Assembly (NCBI GenBank): GCA_027924585.1
Contig: BSBM01000426.1
Coordinates: 2,683,501-2,747,500, forward strand
Length of the DNA stretch: 64,000 nt
Direction: 5' to 3'
Source: Larix kaempferi
Taxonomy: Eukaryota > Streptophyta > Pinopsida > Pinales > Pinaceae
Of this stretch, positions 45,533-57,190 are shown piece by piece. How positions within the stretch are numbered: position 1 is the stretch's first letter; each line of letters opens with the position of its first letter. The notes beneath the pieces are model-generated. The model was not told where the DNA came from, did not search any database, and was given only the letters and a program-made list of their open reading frames with translations. The translations under genes were made by a program, and so were the position numbers.

Positions 45533-45660
45533 GGAGTTGGTAGCTCAGTGGCCCACCGTTCCCACTGAGACTGAGGTCTGAGTCCCGAATCCTGATTTCT
45601 GACTGTCCGAGGGCATTGGGTAGTCTTAGGACTCTGAGTCTCCCACAACTAATTGAATCA
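45533..45660 (+). mobile_element. tRNA-derived SINE-like sequence
   Basis: It has a perfect RNA polymerase III A box, TAGCTCAGTGG (45541-45551), and a fair B box, GGTCTGAGTCC (45575-45585), 34 bp apart as in tRNA-derived SINEs. It does not fold as a normal tRNA. The 3' end and target duplication are unclear, so the end given is approximate. Confidence 0.5.
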
Positions 45661-46964
45661 CTAACAACCCTTGGATGGGAAAAATTTGGGGGTGCCCTTC
45701 TGTTGCAAATTTACATAGGCATAGTTAATTTCATGATTAACGGGCTTAACATAAAACTAATTTTTTTTTTGCATGGTAAAATTCATATTGGTCTTCTATG
45801 ATAGGTAAAATGGCCTTTGAAGGGCATTGAAGGCTTCATGTTTGAAGCCTTGTTTAATGGCGATATGTTTTAGATATGCATTGAGCAACATTGTTATTGA
45901 TTAATAGACCCTACGGGCTCCGGTTAAACATGGCAGAAGTTGCATAGGTTCCAACTTCCGAGATCAATGTCATCAGGCCAGCGTGCTAGAAAGCAATATT
46001 TCAACTAAGCTCAGGCCCACCAACAAGAATTAATGACACCCATCTCTGTAAACAGGATAATGTATCATATAATATCATTACATCCTGGCTGGCTATGCGA
46101 GGTTAGCGTCCTTGATTCATCTAGAATATTGCCAAGAATTGGAAACCTTAAGAGCAATTTTACAGCAGCTATATATACGTAGAAGCTATATACAAGTAGC
46201 ATGTAGAGATAGATGAATATGAAGGAAAGTTAGATCATATAGAGTTTGTCTACTTGTCTTACATATAAATGTTATTTATGCTTGCTTTGTTAATTTTTAT
46301 TGGTGTTCTTGGTAATGAAATGTTTCATACATTCAAAACAACAAAGAAGTTATAGATATCTATCAATATTATATAAACCTTTACAAACTATACATAAATG
46401 TGTTAAAAATCATGTAAAGCACTTACAAATAGATTATGTTATTTCTTAAAACCAACAAACATATCTAAGTGCTATTTTTAAGATTTTCTTATAATAATAG
46501 TACAAAATACGTTGAAGCAAATAAGGTGTAGTAGTATGTGTGGACAAGTGTGTGGGAGAGAAAGTATGGAATTGGGATGAATGGCCATAAGTCATAGATT
46601 TATCATTACCTAATATAGAAGTTGAGCCATGAGATAGTCCCAAAAAAAACCACTTGCTATGTATTTGAGCCTAAACATTTTTAGAATAGAATTGGAAGAA
46701 TATCCAAATAAAATTTACCCTATTTTGACTATGATAACATATATATTTACATATTATATTTTAAGATATAGGTAAAAAATTCATTGAAAAGTTTAGCAAT
46801 TATTAAATTGGGTGGAACAACTCATATACTAATTCAAATTTCATACATAATTACATCCAACATGTGGATTCTAGTTGAGGCTAAAAGACGTATCCATTTT
46901 AACATCTAGGAGGGATATATACGCTTGGAGCCCTATGCTAGATTGGTATTGCAAGACATTAAAT
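45661..46964. other. Gene-free stretch
   Basis: No gene or named repeat is seen. Two T- or A-rich patches occur near 45760 and 46320-46500. Confidence 0.45.
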
Positions 46965-47686
46965 AGGCTACCATTTAGGCTACGTTTATGCTCTTCAACC
47001 CAACAAAAAAGCTACCTATGACAAAGCTTCTATCAAATCTAACCTTTAATGGAGGTCATTTTAAGGCCTTTCCTGACCCACGATTTTGGACTCTAGTTTT
47101 TTAGGACCCTAAAAGAGATGTAAAGTCTTCTCCTTCACATAAGAGAGTTATATGGAATCCAAGTATGGAACATAACTTGCTTCTACCATTTGGATGGATA
47201 AATTTAAGTCTTGATGGTGTAAAAAATGATGCTTATATAGGTCAATTGGGTTTAGCCCGAGTGGTTGAGTTATTGGATTGTTATCCGCTCCACCCAGGTT
47301 CAAGTCCCGCCAGTGACACTTAAAGAGGCTACCATTTAGGCTACATTTATGCTCTTCAACCCATCAAAAAAGCTACCTCTGACAAAGCTTCTACAAAATC
47401 TAACCTTTAATGGAGGTCATTTTAAGGCCTTTCTTGACCCACGATTTTGGACTCTAGTTTTTTAGGACCCTAAAAGAGATTTAAAGTCTTCTCCTTCACA
47501 TAATAGAGTTATATGGAATCCAAGTATGGAACATAACTTGCATCTACCATTTGGATGGATAAATTTAGGTCTTGATTGTGTAAAAAATGATGCTTATATA
47601 GGTCAATTGGGTTTAGCCCGAGTGGTTGAGTTATCGGATTGTTATCCGCTCCACCCAGGTTCAAGTCCTGCCAGTGACACTTACTC
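46965..47686. repeat. Tandem duplication, 361-bp unit, carrying the 5' half of a SINE
   Basis: Copy 1 is 46965-47325 and copy 2 is 47326-47686; both begin AGGCTACCATTTAGGCTAC and end in CAGTGACACTTA. They differ at about a dozen sites. Each ends with the tRNA-like head of a SINE; only copy 2 has the rest of the SINE after it. Confidence 0.9.
47239..47325 (+). mobile_element. SINE 5' fragment in duplication copy 1
   Basis: A box TAGCCCGAGTGG at 47253-47264 and B box GGTTCAAGTCC at 47298-47308. It lacks the 3' body because the duplication junction cuts it. Confidence 0.8.
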
Positions 47687-47820
47687 TTAAGTGAGCCATT
47701 GAACTCTTTAGGAGCTCTACTAGCCAATTAGCTACCCTTCCTATGTATTTGGACGTCGGGGATGTTAACGTGGATGTAGCGGGCACCGATAAAAGAGGGT
47801 GTTCCGTGAACCACATGGAA
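47600..47820 (+). mobile_element. Full-length tRNA-derived SINE, 221 bp, with target duplication
   Basis: A box TAGCCCGAGTGG (47614-47625) and B box GGTTCAAGTCC (47659-47669) give an internal polymerase III promoter. The body ends GTGAACCACATGG with a short A tail. AAAAAATGATGCTTATAT stands before it (47582-47599) and after it (47821-47838), an exact 18-bp target duplication of the kind left by LINE-driven insertion. It is not a working tRNA, because the acceptor and T-stem halves do not pair. Confidence 0.88.
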
Positions 47821-48022
47821 AAAAAATGATGCTTATATGTTATGGATATAAGTCATAAGGAATTTTGGGAGGATGCTAGTAGAAATGTTAAGAATAAGAT
47901 TGGGGAAGATCAACGCAAGAATTAGATCGTTGAGAAAGTTAAGAAAATCAAGGCTAGGTTTTTCACTAATGCACAACACAAATAATTTGTAGTTTAGTCA
48001 AATGAGGGCAAGAGAAAGCAAT

Positions 48023-50910
48023 TGTAATACCCTTAGTTTAACCCTTGTAATAAATTGAAGTGTAACGTCCCCTTCTCTCAGTCCGGCTAGCAAGGGGGAC
48101 ATTAATTAAATCGAGGCCTCTAAATTTCGCCCCATAACCATAATTACGAATTTATATCAGCTAAAATACATGTGCAGATATGGAAATAAAATCACACAAC
48201 AGAAATAAACTTGATCCACACACACATAGCATGCAATTCCAAGCATAATTATCACATGCATACAAATTAAATCATGGCACATCAGATACAAAATAATACT
48301 TATCTTTAGACAAATAAGATCCAAGAAACTGACTGTGTAAGAGCGATTTTGCACCCAACTGTAGGTCCTCTATCTAACATATACTCTTTCTGCTGAGAGG
48401 CCGCCCCCAAATTGGCTACAAGACCACCAGGGAAAAGTAAAACACCTACAAGATTCTCTCTCTCTCAACCCACAACCCATTCTACTCACGGAGCTTAGCC
48501 AAAATCCCAACCAGAGCTCTATAGGGGTCTCACTAAGACATCACAGCCGTGGCACTCCTTCCAATTACCCCACAAAACATAATGAAGAAATTTCCCTTCA
48601 CTGATCCACAGTTCCCTTAGGAAATCCAACCCTTATAGTGCTTACTAGTGTGTGCAGTAGGAGTCCAACCTACTATATGCTATTGGAGAACCTCCTGCAA
48701 TATTAATCCATGGCTTCTAAAGCATCCAAAAGTAGTAGAACTCAATGGGTAGAGCTTCCTAGCTTGCCCAACCTATATGCTCACCTACAACCATCTATTT
48801 TCCCTTCAAAATTGCAGCTTTGCCTCTAAATTTGAATTTCTAGGTCAAAACACAGTCTGGTAATGGACATGAACAACAATGGAAACTCTATGTGGTGTAG
48901 AAATCTACATGAGAGAATGATCAAAAGAGTGTTGACTCCAAGGATATGAGGTAATGGTGAAAAGACAACTGACATAGCTTCTGACCATAGAAGAAAGGAC
49001 TCTTAGTAGTTGACATAACTATCACAACATCCATGCTTCAATAACTGCATGAAGTGACTTTTCCTACCAACCTCACATATGCATTCAATGATTGGGTTTA
49101 TTATTCAAGAGAAGGTAACTGGCTTATTTAAGGCACATGGCAGATTTTGGATGAGTTCTAAGGTTGACACTTGGAAACATAGGATTTAGTTTTCCCATAA
49201 GCCCCCTTTCCTCTTCTCCTTTGGTGGAATCATATCCCCTCTAGTGCTCTTTACACAACCATCTTGGACCATTTTATTATTTTCCAACATAATATTTACA
49301 TATATTTTGAATCAACATGATAATCCAACCATATGGTCCAAATCAAAATATATACATCCTACATGCCTAACCATTCACTAGTCGGGCCTTGGCGTTGAGC
49401 TCTGCACTAGGAATCCATACTAGCATATTTCCATCATTTACATAGTTTGATTAAATACACTCCAAGTCAAAATTGGGGGTATTACATGAAGTAGATTATG
49501 TAAAATGATGTAGTTATGTGCTAGTATATATTCCAAGTGTAGAGCTCAAGTCCAAGGCCCGCCTAGTGAATGGCTAGGCATGTATGATACAAATATATCT
49601 AAATGGACCATGTGGTTGGCTTTCCATGATGATGTAAAAGCTACGTAAATATTATATTGGAAAATAATAAAATGGTCCAAGATGGTTGTGTAAAGAGCAG
49701 TAGAGGGGCAATGATTTAAGTAGAGGAGAAGTGGAAAGGGGGCCTATAGAAAACTAAATCCTTTGTTGCCAAGTGTCAACCATAGAACTCATCCAATTTT
49801 TTCCATGTGCTTTAAATGAGCCAATTACCTTCTTTTGACTATTTTCCAATCATTGAATGCATGTGTGAGGTTGGTGGGAAAAGTCACCTCATGTAGTTAT
49901 TGAAGCATGGGGTTGAATGCACTTATGTGACAGTTCTATCTATTGTTAGAAGTCAGTTCTGTAGATGTTAGGATTCCTTTTCTTCTATGGTCAAAAGTTA
50001 TGTTACTTGTCTTTTCACCATCATCTCATGTCACATGGAGCCAACTCTCATTCTATCATTCTCTCATGTAGATATAGACTACACAAATCTCCCTATTGTT
50101 GTTCATCATGACCATTACCAAACTGTGTATAAATTCGAATTTAGAGATAGAGTTGTAGATTTGAAGGGAAAAGAGATGGATGTAGGTGAGCACAGAGGTT
50201 GGGCAAGCTAGGAACCTTTATCCATTGAGTTGTGCTACTCACAGATGCTTGAGAAGCCATGACTTACGCTATAGGAGGTTTTCCAATAACATAGGGTAGG
50301 TTGGACTCTTATTGCACACACTAGTAAGCACTATAAGGGTTGGATTTCTTGAGGGGACTATGGATCAATGAAGGGGAATGCCTTCCTTGTGTTGTGTGGG
50401 GTAGTTGAAATGAGTGCCATGGCTGTGATGGATGAGTGAGATCCTTGTAGAGCTTTGGATGAGCATTTGGCTAAGCATAGAGAGAAGAACAGGTTGTAGG
50501 CTGAGAGAGAAGCTCGTAGGTGTTTTATTCGCCTTGGTGGCCTCATAGCTTGGATTGGGGGTGGCCTCTCAGCAAAAAGAGTATATGTTGGACAAAGTGC
50601 CTATGGTTGGGTGGAAAATCGCTCTTATACAACCAATTGCTTATATCTTCTTTGATTAAAGATAAGTATTCTCTTTCTATTTGAATATGCAATGTTTTTA
50701 TTTCATGCCTGTGATGATTATGTTGGTGTACATGCATGTTAGATGTGCGTGGATATATTTGATTTCCTCTCTGTATTTTTATTATGCTAGCATTTGTCCA
50801 TGCAATTTTAATGTTATGAATTCATAATATGGTTATGGGGTGAAATTTAGAACCTCGTAATCCGTTCATGTCCCCCTCTATTGGTCGGATTGATGGATGG
50901 GGATATGACA
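48023..50910 (+). mobile_element. 5' LTR of a Ty3-type element, split by a solo LTR
   Basis: The LTR starts TGTAATACCCTTAG at 48023 and is cut at 48060. It resumes at 49492 and ends GGGGATATGACA at 50910, four bases before a primer-binding site on the plus strand. The two parts together (about 1,457 bp) align along their length with the reverse complement of the inserted solo LTR, so both belong to one family. Shared landmarks include the 19-bp box at 49542-49560 and the end region (GGTTATGGGG.GAAATTTAG). Confidence 0.8.
48061..49486 (-). mobile_element. Solo LTR, 1,426 bp, with TGAAG target duplication
   Basis: On the plus strand it begins TGTAACGTCCCC and ends GGGGTATTACA. TGAAG precedes (48056-48060) and follows it (49487-49491). 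A lone LTR flanked by a target duplication is the product of recombination between the two LTRs of a full element. No primer-binding site or internal region is present at either edge. Confidence 0.88.
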
Positions 50911-50913
50911 TAG

Positions 50914-50925
50914 TGGTATCAGAGC
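50914..50925 (+). promoter_or_regulatory. Primer-binding site, initiator tRNA-Met
   Basis: TGGTATCAGAGC on the plus strand, four positions after the LTR end CA at 50910. It proves that the split LTR is a 5' LTR of a plus-strand element. Confidence 0.9.
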
Positions 50926-51980
50926 TCTTGGTTTCAATAATGGGGTTGTATGGGCCAAAAATCCATATTTACAAGCAAAAATAAACAATGGTTATGTAGA
51001 AATCAGGTTTTGATAAGTGACGTTTAAGGGGCCAGAAGCAATTTCAAATTAACTTTGAAATAATCCCCCTTATTATCGAATTAAAATTTGTGCAATTATA
51101 AAATTTTAGAAATTTGGGAATTTTAAAATGGGCCTCACTCGTGCCACATGAACGAGTGACATGGAGGGGCCACATGGGTAGGAGGTCCGAAGTGGAGGAT
51201 ACACATGGGCAGAAGGGATGATGCGGAGCATCCACATCAGGCCCATGCATAAGTGTTCGCATTTGATGGAGTGCAAAGGCGGAGAATATCTGACCGTCGG
51301 GGGATGAGGAAGATTGACGGCTAATAATGCTTTAAGTTGGTGAAGATGCATAGGGGTTAATTAATTAGCATGAGCCTGCAATTAAAATCAATGAGGTGAT
51401 GTGTCACCTAAACTCATGCATTTGGGCTCATAAAAGTAGTTTTGAGAAACCACTTTTCTGTGGAGCTTGAAACCACTTTTGGTCCTACATGTGGTGATGT
51501 GACATGTAGAGATGTGATGCAGGGTGATGTAAGGAATGATGGGAACCTCGCCGGTCATGTCAATCTTGGAAGATTGTGCATATTTGATCGACAACCACCA
51601 TTCCTTCATGTCCGTGAACTTGCGTGAGGGTTAACCTTTTGGCATCTACCTAAAATGAAAACCACCTTGTGACGTATCACCCTCTCATGCATTCAGGATC
51701 ATAAAAGTAGTTTCAGGAACCACCTTCTTATGGAGCTTGAAATCGCTTATGTTTGATAAGTGGTAATATGATGTGTGTTGGCATCAGAGGTGCACAAATC
51801 ATATGAAGGGCATAGTTTTCCACTTTTTGATTATAGGTGCTAGAAATTGAGAAATGGAATCGATCTTATGCAATCAGTAAGGGTGAAATCCCCCTTGACC
51901 ATGGTCGTACCCTTGAGACATTGAGGATTCTGATAATTTCCTTACGGTGATGACAGGACCAATGGGAATGGAAATGTTGT
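50926..51980 (+). other. Internal leader of the plus-strand LTR element
   Basis: No gag-pol frame is recognisable. Two copies of a segment of about 272-bp period are seen (CTCATGCATTTGGGCTCATAAAAGTAG near 51414 and a relative near 51685, both running into GTGGAGCTTGAAA-like sequence). The element's 3' parts were not found; it is interrupted at 51981. Confidence 0.5.
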
Positions 51981-54900
51981 TGTAACATACCCATATCTCC
52001 ACTTTGTCGTTGTAAGGAACGAGGTGTAAAATTTTTCCTCAACATCAACAATCAAGTTATTAGTCGCATTACATACTAGGTCATGTATGTACTTTCGTCG
52101 AAATTAACATTGCATAAGAACACTTGTTTAATCATCACTTGTTGTCATAACACTTATACGTTACACATGATTAGCCCTCCAACCTATGGTTCATTCCATT
52201 CGAACAATTGTATATTTGTGTACATCTAATACAAGGTGCAATCCATGAAATTATCATTACATCAGCAAACATCCACAAGCATCATTTCACATGGAACTTA
52301 TGAAATAGACATATATCATTCTTTCAATAAAGAAACTTATCATTTTAGATCACATTTCTCTACTAAATTAAATCACATCAAGTACACATAAGAAAGAGAC
52401 TTGTATACGTGGTTCACCCAACTCTTTGGGCTACGTACACCAAGGGAATGTCGCATCTTTATTCATCAAAATATAGAGGAATACATTCTGCGACACCGTG
52501 TGTGCCATATTTTCTACTTTCTCACACCTCTCACCGAGAGCACACTTTCCAAAACATCCTTCTCTAAGAAATCACGGGGATTATCTCCCAGGATGATCAC
52601 AACAAGATCATTATAATTTAAGCATCGAGACACTGCCCCTTCCCCAAGGGCTCTATGACATTAGAGTAATATAGACAGGAGGTTTCCTCCACCCCAACCA
52701 ACATCTTATATATATATATATATATATACTATATAGACAAGAAGTTGTAAGGGATCTTTCCCCAAACATTTGCACAATATACAAATTCCCATAATACAAA
52801 TGCACATCCACCATACAATAATACATAATGTGCAGTATATGAAGTATGCATAGGGAATTCCTTTCCCAAACACCTGTACAATAACACAGCAACCTAAAAC
52901 ATATAAATGTATTATAATAATGCATAGGGATTATTTTACCCTAACATCTGCGTGATCTAGAAAGGTATATGGGAATCCATCTCCCAATCATCTGCACATC
53001 AAGAAATTCGACATAAAGTATATCTATGTAATATATGAACAATATATATTCTGAGATTTATTCCCCTAGTGTCTATGTTGCAAACCAAAGAAGCTTTCAA
53101 ACTCTAGAAGCATATAATTAATATGCAATGGAAGGTAATACGAGGATCTTTTCCCCATCCCCTGCCAGAAATATTAATCATTGAATATATAATATATAAA
53201 CAATACATCAACTAGAAATATTATACAGGGATGTGACTCTTACTACACCATCCCTTTTCATAGCATGTGGACAATCACAAATTAACTAGTTATAACGATC
53301 AATATATATATAATTTCTATGACACGAAAGGCATTTGGGGATTCTTTCCCAAGCTCTGGGAAATCAACAAACAAACACGGTCAACTTACAATAAGATATA
53401 ATTAATATCAAATGGAAGAAATTTGGGGATCCTCACCCCAATCTATGCGCAATCCAAAGCCAGCATGCAATTAAAATAAATGAAATGATTACGATTGAGG
53501 GATCCTTGAATCCCAACGCTCTGGCCAACCACATGCAGCCTAGTATAAATATATAAATAAATGATTGGGTTCCTTCAATATTTTGCGCATGCCTTCAAAA
53601 ACTCAACACACCAAAATAATAAAGAAGTTTATGCCAACAACATGCAACCTAGAATAAATATATAAGTAAAGGATTGGGATCCTTCAATATTTTGCGCGTG
53701 CCTTAATAAACTCAACACATGAACTTATAAACCTACAAGAGTTTATACCTCTGCGCTTATGCAACTCCAGAAGCGTTTAACATTGCATATATATATAATA
53801 TTTGAATTGTAAACAGGGATCTTCTACCTGTGCGATCAATATCTATCAATCTTTGAAGTGAGAGCAAGAATCTTCTCCCCTACGGTGAGCAAACATCCTA
53901 GGCATTCAACCTTGCAAAAATATTATATAAGGAAATGCAAATACCCAACAATGAAAGAAGCATGCAGCAAACCTTCAACACGCCCTACAGAAGATCCACG
54001 AACTCCCAAACTCATCCAGTAAATAATATAAAACTCAGCCAGTAAATAATATAAACGCATACAGCAAAATAATAAAAGCATACACACCATATATGAAATG
54101 AGTAACATGTAGGATTCTCCCCCCCTCTCTGCTCTAAATGGCTAAATAATATATAAGATATGGCTTATGCGCAGTAGATGAAGTATGTGCAGCCCCCCAT
54201 AAAACCCAACATCAATACCTCTAACATATATATATATATAAAGGGAATTTAACCAGAGGTAAACAAAACAAACTTGCATGCAGCATAGTAATTAATAATA
54301 CATATCTCCCCTACATCTTCATGCCCAACGCATCAATTAAAAAAATAAATTAAAACCTCAACTCAGCCAAAAAGAAGAAGTAACTCACAGCCTGCAAAAA
54401 TATTCTCCAGGTAGCCATAAAGGAGAAATAATTACCAACCAATAATTAATATTAATATTCTCTATCAAGAAGTATAACACACAAACATTTAATAAAAATA
54501 AGTATATATAAATATAATGAACAATTTCTTTTACTCAACTATCCAAGTGTTAACTTTTTGTAACAAGCCATAAGTGTTAGGGTTTTTATATGCCTAACTT
54601 TTCTCCACTCATTTTTTAAGGTAAAATATGGTAAAAATAGTTAACCCTAAATAATAAAAAAAGTTTGGCTTTCAAAATGTATTTCTATAATGCAATATCA
54701 TTAAATAATATTTCATAATTAAACATATATAAAATATAAGTGAATCAAAAAGTATTAATATGCTTACATGTTACCAAATGTAGCCTTTTTGTAATACATT
54801 ATAATGTATTATAACCACATATATATATATATATCTTTTACATAAAGCAACTAATTAACTTTCTTTTAAATATTAAAACAAGGACTTTCTTATAAGGCTA

Positions 54901-55774
54901 TTGTCTTTAAAAAAAATATCTTAGGATATACCTAGTAACTCTTTGAAATATTTTACCCTTCTTATAGAATACCAACTATGTAGGCATCTCTATATATAAT
55001 AGCATTATAAATTTAATGCATTCAAAGGTACTGTAAAAAATTTATCAAGTATTAATATAATTGATATTTCACTAATACACATATATAATTCTTTTCATTT
55101 ATAATATAATAATCTATATAAGCATCATGCATACCTATTACAAATATTATTATACTAATAATATTTGTCTAGGTGATAGTATATATATATATTTATTTAT
55201 TTCTTCTATCCTTATGAGGCACTAAGTAACTATCACTTAGTCTTTTAGGTGATAAATACCTTAGCTTATACAAAGTACTAGATAGTTGTTTTAAAGAAGA
55301 AAACCCTGGACGTCTTCTGTCGGGACTAGGATGTCAAGGACATCCATAGGATTTTATTAGATTTACTTAACATCTTTTAACACACATTAACCTAGTGCTA
55401 AACATTAGGTTTTAGGAGGCTTATACTACCTCTTGGTGGTCAAGGGTATCCTCGGCATCCCTCTCAAGGACTAACCAATAACCTAACAACTCATTAAACT
55501 TTGGTGAACGTCATGTTCATATAAGTGCTTGCGACCACAAGATGACATATGTCCTCCCCCAAGGTTCCCAAGCCAATTCACCTCTTCCCACCCTAGTGGA
55601 ATCATCTCTTTATCGTCAGGTTGCTATCAGTATTAATTACAAATTTTAGGAAATGAAACACAAAACTTACAAGGTTTACTGGTGGGGCCTTGGACTTGAG
55701 CTCCTCACCAGAAAACCAGTACAAATTACAATTGCATTTATAAAACAACAAGGGTGTCAAAGAGGGATATTACA
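51981..55774 (-). mobile_element. Very long solo-LTR-like unit, about 3.8 kb
   Basis: On the plus strand it begins TGTAACATACCC and ends GAGGGATATTACA. GTTGT precedes it (51976-51980) and GTTGC follows (55775-55779), a 4-of-5 match as an aged target duplication. Read on the minus strand, the 19-bp box GAGCTCAAGTCCAAGGCCC lies 72-90 bp from the LTR start (55685-55703), the same place as in the two neighbouring LTRs. Near its 3' end is GTAGCCC...GGTGAACCACGTATAC (52409-52445), an inverted-repeat block often seen near the R/U5 end of plant LTRs. No primer site or coding frame lies within. Confidence 0.55.
52576..54145. repeat. Degenerate array of GGGATCTTTTCCCC-type modules
   Basis: Some seventeen modules occur at irregular 45-130-bp spacing, for example near 52576, 52751, 52852, 52927, 52971, 53053, 53142, 53228, 53337, 53425, 53499, 53565, 53677, 53815 and 53868. 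Each has a short inverted pair such as GGGGATTATCTCCC or GAGGATCTTTTCCCC. Many follow it by TGCGCAAT- or TGCACAAT-like bases and an AT-rich link. The array fills about 40% of the 3.8-kb unit. Confidence 0.7.
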
Positions 55775-56360
55775 GTTGCATTGTGCCATTAAATCAGGGA
55801 TAAGTGTGTTAGAGGAACTACTAAAAAGAAACTTCTGGAGAAAGTGAAAAAGTTAAAAGTAGCAATTCCAAAAAGATATAAGAATCGGCTGGAGCATTAG
55901 ACTAGAGAGAGGAAAGATGCTGGGCCCTCGCACGAAGTTGAGGGACCTTTTAGATGCAATGGGTAAATGTGAAACGCGCGAGAATTGTGTAAATCCACAA
56001 CGCTCGCACGTTATGTAAAACTAGGAATGGCGGGCTCCGAACCTGCCATGTCATTTAACATGTAGGATAGGATTACAAAACGCTTGAGCATTATGGTGAT
56101 CACGATAACGGTCGAGCGTTATGGTTAATATAACAAAAAAAACAGTGACGCGGACCATGGCACTGTTTTACCCACTGTTTTACCCAAGCACGAACGCTTG
56201 AGCGATTTCGCCTTCCAAAAATGCATTGGAGAAGCTCAACTGAGGAGATTTGGAGGCTCAATAATCCCAAATTCATCTTGCAAGGACGATTGGAAAGGTA
56301 AGCATCTAAATCGTTGCCTCATCTCGTCATTAATTTTTTAAATTGTTATGTTGCCCTAAT

Positions 56361-56579
56361 CTAAAAATATTTGTAAATGAAATGCCAAAACTTAAAATTT
56401 TAAAATTTTAATGAATTTTACATCCACCTGTTAGACACAATGGCTCACTGATCATATCAATCATCATTGTCACCTAAAAATATATGTAAATGAAATGCCA
56501 AAACTTAAAATTTTAATGAATTTTACATCCACCCTGTTAGACACAATGGCTCACTGATCACATCAATCGTCATTGTCAC
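56361..56579. repeat. Tandem duplication, 113-bp unit
   Basis: CTAAAAATAT starts copies at 56361 and 56474. Both contain GTAAATGAAATGCCAAAAC and GTTAGACACAATGGCTCACT. Copy 1 has an extra AAAATTTT. Confidence 0.88.
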
Positions 56580-56942
56580 CCAACATATCTATCTATAACA
56601 TCATTCTGATTATCATTAATTGTCATAACCCAAGCAAGCATCATGTCCCTGTTTCATGCCGCCCTAGATCAACATTTTGTTCATCGTATCTAGCCCCAAT
56701 AATCATGAATTCATTATGTCCATACATATCATCAGCATCTTAGTTTGTACACCAGCATCACATCAACATACTATAGCCCCAATTAATCCAAAGATAAAGG
56801 TTAAACTCTAATTTCTATTGTTGCTCCATAAACACCTCATAAATTATAAATATATACATATGTATATTTATTTACACTTTCTTTTTCCCACCTAAACTTG
56901 GTCTTCATACCCACATCATCACCATTTTCTTTTGCTTCCAGC

Positions 56943-57190
56943 ATGCCTGCACTAGCTTGTAACTCATGCCCGCAAGGGCCATATTTATGCCTTTGAACAT
57001 GCCTGCAGCTAGACTTTCTTCAATTGCACGCATGGGGGTCTTTGCCATGCCTCCAGGATGCCCACAACTTCCACAAATATGCCCGCATATGCATCTTCAA
57101 GATGCCTGCATGTCACCTTGTCCACATGTCCACATGTCCATCAGCTTCATTTTTGGCTGCCCGCAGATGCCATAAGGGATGCCCACAATC
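56943..57190. repeat. Cluster of ATGCC(C/T)(G/A)CA motifs
   Basis: About nine copies or near copies on the plus strand within 250 bp (for example near 56943, 56967, 57000, 57058, 57080, 57103, 57180). Spacing is irregular. Three short open frames overlap here but look like by-products of the repeat. Confidence 0.6.

Noticed and set aside
47253-47308. Functional tRNA gene with A and B boxes
   Set aside because: The acceptor and T-stem halves do not pair, the unit is duplicated with a SINE body after it, and an 18-bp target duplication flanks the full copy. It is a SINE head.
52700-52732. TA dinucleotide run as an origin or promoter
   Set aside because: TA runs also occur near 43541, 54223, 54820 and 55183; these are ordinary microsatellites in AT-rich DNA.
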